DNA of 61,894 nucleotides from the IMG/VR virus record IMGVR_UViG_3300044568_000567, positions 1 through 61,894 of that record; one strand, 5' to 3'. This document shows, piece by piece, positions 57,493-61,894 of the stretch. The position numbers and the translations under genes are program-made. This stretch comes from a virus. How positions within the stretch are numbered: position 1 is the first letter of the stretch; each line of letters opens with the position of its first letter. The notes under the pieces were generated by a model that was not told where the DNA came from, ran no database searches, and saw only the letters and a list, made by a program, of their open reading frames with translations.

Positions 57493-59391
57493 TTAAGCTA
57501 TAGATAGTGATACTATCGTTATCTCTGATCCAGATGGTATCGGTGTTGAGAAAGTTAATGTCCTTGGGATAATATTGTCAATCGTGTAATTTGTTGATTT
57601 TTGGTATATCCCATCTACATGAACTAGGTAAGCTGGTGAGAGTATAGACAATCCACCAGTAATTGCAAATACTGTTTGGATTCCATCACCCGAATATGCC
57701 CATGCGTTTCCAAAGTTTGTTGGAGGCAATACGCCAGTCGCGCCAGTGCTGCCCTCCAACCCAGTTGCGCCAGTACTGCCTATACCCGTAGCCCCAGTGC
57801 TGCCCTCCAACCCAGTCGCGCCAGTGCTGCCGATACCCGTGGCCCCAGTCTCTCCTGTGGCCCCTCCCGGTGTTCCTTGTGGCCCAGTGCTTCCAGTCGC
57901 ACCCAATCCACCATCACCAGAAAGACCAATCATCCAATCAGCAAAGTTTCCGCTGCCTTGGACTTTGTCTACTTGCAGCGTGACCCAATGAATGTTTACT
58001 TCAATAACAATTCCCTCAACCCAATCCCACGGATATGCAGAATTGGCAACTGCACGAAGTCGAGATCCGTAAGTCCACCCAATAGGGGCAGTTGGGCTAA
58101 AGTAAAATTGCTTGTATCCAAGAGTAATATCGTGTGCCGTAAAACTTTGACGAACAATTGCTGGAGAAATACCAGTACTGCCCTGCAAGCCAATTCCAGT
58201 TGCGCCAGTACTGCCGTCATTTCCTTGGATTCCCGTGCTTCCCGTACTGCCTTGCAAGCCAATTCCAGTTGCGCCAGTAATGCCATTCAAAGACACAATT
58301 ACGATTTCTGATCCAACAGGGACAGGTGAAGACATCGTAAGCGTATTGCCAGAAATTAAGTAATTTACAGAATCTTGAACCACACCATCAATGCAAACAA
58401 GGTATCCAAGAGGATTATTCGTTGTATTTCCTGTAATATCAAAATTTGCATCATTGTTGCCAGAATAAGCCCATCGAACACCACCGAAAGGCCCAGCGGA
58501 ACCAGCAACGCCAGTGGCTCCAATTGGGCCTACAATGCTAACAATAACGATTTGCGTTCCACTTGGAACAGAAGATGACATTGTAAGGGTATACGGAGAA
58601 CCAGAATTAATGGTGTAATTGTTGGGGTCTTGAGTGATGCCATCTAAAACAACTAAATAAGCTGTCTCTAAAAGGCTTGTTGCTCCAGAAATTTGAAAAA
58701 CAGTTTGCAAACCATTTCCCGTATAAGCCCAACGAAGACCTCCTCCAGCAGCGGTTCCAGAGATACCTTGCTGCCCCGTGGCCCCAGTAGCCCCTCCGGG
58801 TGTTCCTTGCAATCCAGTGGATCCCTGCAATCCAGTGCTTCCTGTGCTTCCAATTACGCTCAAGCCACTCGCTCCAACCGCACCAGTCGCACCAGTCGCT
58901 CCTGCTCTGCTAGAAAGTTCTACAATAGTTAAAAAAGATCCTCCCGAAAGAGGAGTATTTAGTGTTAATACTCTTGGAAGCGTAGTAGAAATTGTATAAT
59001 TTATCGGGTCAACAACTGACCCGTTAATATAAGCAATATAACCAACTCGATTTGGTTGATAAGCTCCCGGCAATGTGAATGTTGTTTGTCCACTTCCAGA
59101 AAATCCCCAGCGCAAAAATTCTCCTCCAGACAAATATTCATCAAATAGTCGAAGAAGATAACAAAGCAATCCTTCTCCCTCTTCTCTTGGAATACTATCT
59201 GCTTCCGCAGTGTTATTCGGATCGCATGGGATATCCCAAACAACACGTCCATTTACAACAGATTTGTCGATTGTGCCGTAAAGAGCATAAACAAGATTGC
59301 TAATTAACGAAGGAACGCTTTCGCTTGATATTTGCGGATATGGGATATCTTGTCTACAGACATTACTATTTGAATCGTTGCAACATGACAT
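57493..59391 (-). CDS. Collagen-like tail fibre with four repeated beta modules
   Basis: 632 residues. Cys-rich N-terminus (MSCCNDSNSNVCRQDIPYP). Then four copies of a module with the shape W-[AG]-[FY]-[ST]-G...Q-T-x-F-x-[IL]-x-G...[GA]-Y-L-V-x-[IV]-D-G...[NY]-Y-[TL]-I...LT[LFM]-S-x-P[VI]-P-[SV]-G-[ST] (for example RWAYSGNNDANFDITGN and AWAYSGDGIQTVFAITGG), joined by Gly-x-x stretches (GATGA, GSTGLQG). The modular make-up suits a shaft with receptor-binding knobs. DNA-level repeats in the Gly-x-x segments could recombine with those of the fibre at 1-1231. Confidence 0.85.
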   Translation of the reverse strand: MSCCNDSNSNVCRQDIPYPQISSESVPSLISNLVYALYGTIDKSVVNGRVVWDIPCDPNNTAEADSIPREEGEGLLCYLLRLFDEYLSGGEFLRWGFSGSGQTTFTLPGAYQPNRVGYIAYINGSVVDPINYTISTTLPRVLTLNTPLSGGSFLTIVELSSRAGATGATGAVGASGLSVIGSTGSTGLQGSTGLQGTPGGATGATGQQGISGTAAGGGLRWAYTGNGLQTVFQISGATSLLETAYLVVLDGITQDPNNYTINSGSPYTLTMSSSVPSGTQIVIVSIVGPIGATGVAGSAGPFGGVRWAYSGNNDANFDITGNTTNNPLGYLVCIDGVVQDSVNYLISGNTLTMSSPVPVGSEIVIVSLNGITGATGIGLQGSTGSTGIQGNDGSTGATGIGLQGSTGISPAIVRQSFTAHDITLGYKQFYFSPTAPIGWTYGSRLRAVANSAYPWDWVEGIVIEVNIHWVTLQVDKVQGSGNFADWMIGLSGDGGLGATGSTGPQGTPGGATGETGATGIGSTGATGLEGSTGATGIGSTGATGLEGSTGATGVLPPTNFGNAWAYSGDGIQTVFAITGGLSILSPAYLVHVDGIYQKSTNYTIDNIIPRTLTFSTPIPSGSEITIVSLSIA

Positions 59392-59415
59392 AATTTTAGA
59401 ATTCTAATTGTTGTT

Positions 59416-59685
59416 TTACTTAATGCAAGTTTTTTTATTGGGTTTTTTATCTAAAAAGTAATAATGAGGGACAGGACATAGTGTTCCATTTACGTTGGGA
59501 ATATAAAAGTCTTTTCTCTCAATCAATCCCACCTTTATTCCTGCCGTGATTCTTTCTTTACAGGTAGTTTTTTTGACATTCCATATTTTGCAAAGTTCGT
59601 TTTTAGAATACCATCCTTTTGGTGCTGGATCAGTACATTTATTACTTGCATTAAGTAGAATTTTAAGAAAATCGTTTGGGGTCAT
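59416..59685 (-). CDS. Small HTH protein
   Basis: 89 residues from the ATG at 59685, two bases after the previous stop (a longer frame to 59769 is rejected). GWYSKNELCKIWNVKKTTCK followed by ERITAGIKVGLIERKDFYIP reads as a helix-turn-helix; the tail ends DKKPNKKTCIK. A transcription regulator near the lysis and fibre genes is plausible. Confidence 0.6.
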   Translation of the reverse strand: MTPNDFLKILLNASNKCTDPAPKGWYSKNELCKIWNVKKTTCKERITAGIKVGLIERKDFYIPNVNGTLCPVPHYYFLDKKPNKKTCIK

Positions 59686-59686
59686 G

Positions 59687-60451
59687 TTAAATTGGCATTC
59701 TCCATGCTTCTCCTCTGCCTCTTTGCGTGATTTGAAGTGAAGATTGATTAAGCGATTCACAATACTCACCCCAACACCAAGCCTGACACCAACTGAACGT
59801 GCTTCTCCTGTTTTTAGCGTATTCTAACGCCCCTCTAGCGGTTAATGTTCCGATATTATAGCAAGTGCCACCATGATATGTTCTGGCATTTTGGATAGCA
59901 ACACGATGGGTGTGTCCCATTACTATTTTACGCCTTGTCCCATTGCAATATTGCTCTGCCATGTCCCTAGCTGCAGATTCACCATAGCAAGTTCCATGAG
60001 TAAAACCAATGTCCGCTATGTCAACGATCTGTTCAATTCCAGAATAAGGAATTAATCTAGCTTTTAGCTTTTTAGTTGTATCTTCGATTGCAGACACAAT
60101 TTTGTGAGCGCAATATGAAGTGACAGAATTTTTGCTGTGAGTCAATTTCCAAGCACGATCTTCATGGTTTCCACAAAGAACATAAGGGTTCTTGCATCCA
60201 GCCATTAATTCACGAAGATGCATTAAACCTGTGTCAATATCTGGAGTTACTTCATCTCCATCACTTCCAGAACCGATTCCATTACCCATCAAGGCTGATA
60301 AATCAATAAAATCTCCAAGATGCAGGATTGTATCAGGTGAAAAGCGCGATTTGAACTTCATTACGGCATTCCAAGCCTCTTTGTCGCAATATTTTGCATG
60401 ACTGCACGAAACTGCTAGGACTTTTTTCCACTTGTGCGTGATATTTGCCAT
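59687..60451 (-). CDS. Metallophosphoesterase (calcineurin-like)
   Basis: 254 residues. Metal motifs in order: SCSH (15-18, where D-x-H usually occurs), ILHLGDFID (43-51), GNHED (94-98), FTHG (150-153) and GHTHR (179-183), the full binuclear phosphoesterase signature. It may act as phosphodiesterase or DNA/nucleotide phosphatase. The replacement of the first Asp by Cys-Ser is a variation also met in phage members. A role in degrading host nucleotides or processing recombination ends is possible. Confidence 0.85.
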   Translation of the reverse strand: MANITHKWKKVLAVSCSHAKYCDKEAWNAVMKFKSRFSPDTILHLGDFIDLSALMGNGIGSGSDGDEVTPDIDTGLMHLRELMAGCKNPYVLCGNHEDRAWKLTHSKNSVTSYCAHKIVSAIEDTTKKLKARLIPYSGIEQIVDIADIGFTHGTCYGESAARDMAEQYCNGTRRKIVMGHTHRVAIQNARTYHGGTCYNIGTLTARGALEYAKNRRSTFSWCQAWCWGEYCESLNQSSLQITQRGRGEAWRMPI

Positions 60452-60991
60452 TTATGTATGATCGACTAGTAAGTATGGTATGGTTTTTTGCTCGTATCGA
60501 GTCATTTCTGAGTAGACTAAATTGATGAATCCGTCCCATTGCGGCGGGTAGATCGTTTGGCAACCCAGCGACGATGTGCTGTTGTATCCTCCCCGATGGA
60601 TGTTAATAGCGATTCCCATATCGTCTCCAATCCCATCCCGCGTGACTGGCAGTTCTTCCTTTGGGTTAGCAGGTCGAAGCGCAGGGTAACCACCTCCGGG
60701 TTTACTGATGCCATGATTCCCCTTACGGAACCTATGAATGCCCGTTTTAAGCACCGCAATACCCTTCCTGTGAACTGAAGGATCAGTATTCGCGTTGAAA
60801 GTAGCATGAACAGAAGGAGATAAAAGTATAATCGCATCATCATAGATGCCTCTTTGATTGCCTGATGGAGCAAATGTTTCAGAGTAGTATCCACGGATTC
60901 CGACGAGTGCAACACGATCAACGATCCCCGATTTTATTACCATCGAGAGCGTCTTCTCCTTCGCTTGCTGCGGTCTGGAGTTTGGAACCAT
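60452..60991 (-). CDS. Putative lysin (L,D-transpeptidase-like)
   Basis: 179 residues, start overlaps the previous stop (TAATG). GIAINIHRGGYNSTSSLGCQ TI (H132...S141-L-G-C144) resembles the YkuD/L,D-transpeptidase active site (H...S-x-G-C), with RPANPKEELPVTRDG before it. It lies next to two holin-like genes, so peptidoglycan cleavage is likely; a transpeptidase-fold lysin would be less common than lysozyme or amidase types. Confidence in the fold is moderate. Confidence 0.55.
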   Translation of the reverse strand: MVPNSRPQQAKEKTLSMVIKSGIVDRVALVGIRGYYSETFAPSGNQRGIYDDAIILLSPSVHATFNANTDPSVHRKGIAVLKTGIHRFRKGNHGISKPGGGYPALRPANPKEELPVTRDGIGDDMGIAINIHRGGYNSTSSLGCQTIYPPQWDGFINLVYSEMTRYEQKTIPYLLVDHT

Positions 60992-61161
60992 TATTTACTA
61001 GAGTCTTTGGCAAGAATAAGCCCAACTCCAGCAGTGATTGCTGCAAAAAGCAATCCAATATCACCAAGTGTTCCGCTGTTCAAAAATTCTTTTCCAGCTT
61101 CTGAAACTGCCGCAAGAATAGTAAATAAACCAAGTAGTGTAGTTTTCCAATTTGTTTTCAT
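60991..61161 (-). CDS. Holin-like membrane protein
   Basis: 56 residues, ATG 61159-61161, stop TAA 60991-60993. KTNWKTTLLGLFTILAAVSE and GDIGLLFAAITAGVGLILAK give one or two hydrophobic segments and a C-terminal AKDSSK, similar to small phage holins that end in GLI-AKD. Overlaps the lysin start by one base (TAATG). Confidence 0.65.
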   Translation of the reverse strand: MKTNWKTTLLGLFTILAAVSEAGKEFLNSGTLGDIGLLFAAITAGVGLILAKDSSK

Positions 61162-61325
61162 TTTTTAAGTCCTTTAATTTCTGGCAGTTCATAACAGAAC
61201 TTGCCGTATTGCGTTTCGATACACACGTTTGGCTGACCAAGCACTGAACATCCCGTTAAGAATGCCATTCCTAGCATTATAAACGATGTTACTATCATTG
61301 CCACTACTATTTGTTTTGGTTTCAT
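61158..61325 (-). CDS. Small lipoprotein, possible spanin-type protein
   Basis: 55 residues from the ATG at 61325 (MKPKQIVVAMIVTSFIML). A hydrophobic signal helix ends in a lipobox LTGC, after which only about 30 residues follow (SVLGQPNVCIETQYG, KFCYELPEIKG). Located between two holin-like genes, so an Rz1-like outer-membrane spanin or superinfection lipoprotein is a reasonable guess, implying a host with an outer membrane. Confidence 0.6.
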   Translation of the reverse strand: MKPKQIVVAMIVTSFIMLGMAFLTGCSVLGQPNVCIETQYGKFCYELPEIKGLKK

Positions 61326-61498
61326 TTTTTTATTATCTGTTTTGCCATATAGATGCAAGTTAGCACACCAGCAATAATGCTGATGAGTCCACCCGCAACT
61401 CTAATTGACGCTTCTATTTCTGGTAACATTGAAATTATAAATCCTGTTGTCGATATGACAGTACCCATTAATCCGTGACTTGTTGCGTTATCGTTCAT
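61322..61498 (-). CDS. Holin-like membrane protein
   Basis: 58 residues, ATG 61496-61498, stop overlaps the lipoprotein start (ATGA). Two predicted transmembrane helices: GLMGTVISTTGFIISMLPEI and VAGGLISIIAGVLTCIYMAK. Small class II-like holin pattern. Two holin-like genes in one cassette are uncommon; one may be an antiholin. Confidence 0.6.
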   Translation of the reverse strand: MNDNATSHGLMGTVISTTGFIISMLPEIEASIRVAGGLISIIAGVLTCIYMAKQIIKK

Positions 61499-61503
61499 TT
61501 TAA

Positions 61504-61894
61504 TTATGGGCCAACAATTACATACAGTGTGTTTGGGTCTGGAGTCACGATTAAATTGTAGCCAGTTTGAGTGATTTCAACGAGATTGGTCAGTTGTGTT
61601 GCCCCTGTTAGTCCAGTAATATCTGATAGCACAATATTTGCTGGTGTAACTCCCGTTGCTCCAGTTGCGCCAGTTGATCCTTCCAATGCAGGAGATAAAG
61701 AAGTTGTAACTTGTGCAATGCTACTATTTTCAAAATGCATTGTAATTGTTCTGCCACCAAGATTAATTGCATAAAATTTAACTACAATTCGATCTGTAGC
61801 TAAAATATTTGTCGCTGGGACTGGGATGCTCCACAAATACAATTCATTTATTGTTCCGCTTGTAATTGAATGAGGATTAGAAATATTACTTGCA
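61504..61894 (-). CDS. Collagen-like tail fibre, C-terminal part (continuation of gene starting at 1231)
   Basis: This is the C-terminal part of the fibre gene that starts at 1231, and it is not an independent gene despite an internal ATG at 61842. Codon phase across the 65-base duplicated end is identical. It contains a last short Gly-x-x run (GSTGATGATG) and a terminal motif of the form LTNLVEITQTGYN...NTLYVIVG. The same motif closes the neighbouring tail gene at 2339-2926 (LTNMMQITLAGYN...NTVYIIVG), so the two share a C-terminal module that may act in trimerisation, as a chaperone or in receptor contact. The holin-like gene at 61322-61498 follows directly. Confidence 0.85.
   Translation of the reverse strand, partial: ASNISNPHSITSGTINELYLWSIPVPATNILATDRIVVKFYAINLGGRTITMHFENSSIAQVTTSLSPALEGSTGATGATGVTPANIVLSDITGLTGATQLTNLVEITQTGYNLIVTPDPNTLYVIVGP
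61830..61894. repeat. 65-bp direct terminal repeat, right copy
   Basis: Exact copy of bases 1-65. Joining the two copies restores a single open tail-fibre gene and gives a unique length of about 61,829 bp. Confidence 0.95.

Overview
The window is almost certainly one complete genome of a tailed bacteriophage, cut at an arbitrary point. The first 65 bases (1-65) recur exactly as the last 65 (61830-61894), and a collagen-like tail-fibre gene reads off the left edge and continues in frame into the right edge. The unique molecule is therefore about 61,829 bp, circular or circularly permuted. Every gene I can support lies on the minus strand, so the genome reads from high to low coordinates. Genes are tightly packed: most starts overlap the previous stop (ATGA, TAATG) or follow within a few bases, and many open reading frames begin well upstream of the real start. 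No tRNA, rRNA, CRISPR array, integrase or DNA polymerase was recognised.

Layout in transcription order. 61.5-59.4 kb: lysis cassette (two holin-like membrane proteins around a small lipoprotein, then a putative L,D-transpeptidase-like lysin), a metallophosphoesterase and a small HTH protein. 59.4-55.3 kb: collagen-like fibre, pectate-lyase-like tail spike and small proteins. 55-43.5 kb: tail adaptor-like protein with a very large repeat insertion, a large tail structural protein, glycine/glutamine-rich candidate internal virion proteins, a PAPS-reductase-like enzyme and a YkgJ-like cysteine protein. 43.5-34 kb: one giant 3162-residue polyvalent protein. 34-30.6 kb: small early-type proteins. 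30.6-20.7 kb: recombination and replication (ERF annealing protein, RecB/Cas4-like nuclease, DUF1376 protein, DnaB-like helicase, SSB, RusA-like resolvase, a sigma-region-4-like protein, small terminase). 20.2-15.9 kb: glycosyltransferase, methyltransferase, MazG, dCMP deaminase and small proteins. 15.9-4.2 kb: large terminase carrying a homing intein in its ATP-binding loop, portal, scaffold-like protein, two more glycosyltransferases and major capsid protein. 4.1-0 kb: modular tail-fibre genes, wrapping into 61.5 kb.

No tail-tube, sheath or classical tape-measure gene was seen, while adaptor/nozzle-like and internal virion-like genes were, so a short-tailed (podovirus-like) particle is the best inference. 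The host is unknown. A tail protein built from autotransporter-type PATR repeats, together with many AT- or A/C-rich leaders lacking a Shine-Dalgarno, hints at hosts such as Verrucomicrobiota or Bacteroidota, but this is weak.

The most notable items are: (1) the giant protein, with four copies of a QFMPA motif between domains, an internal HEXXH motif and an ADP-ribosyltransferase-like domain, which may be a self-processing polyprotein; (2) an intein splitting the terminase Walker A lysine from its threonine; (3) a family of tail genes sharing interchangeable N- and C-terminal modules, including a 57-residue minimal member; (4) intergenic hairpins with tRNA T-loop-like loops; (5) a capsid transcription unit with its own promoter, long leader and terminator.
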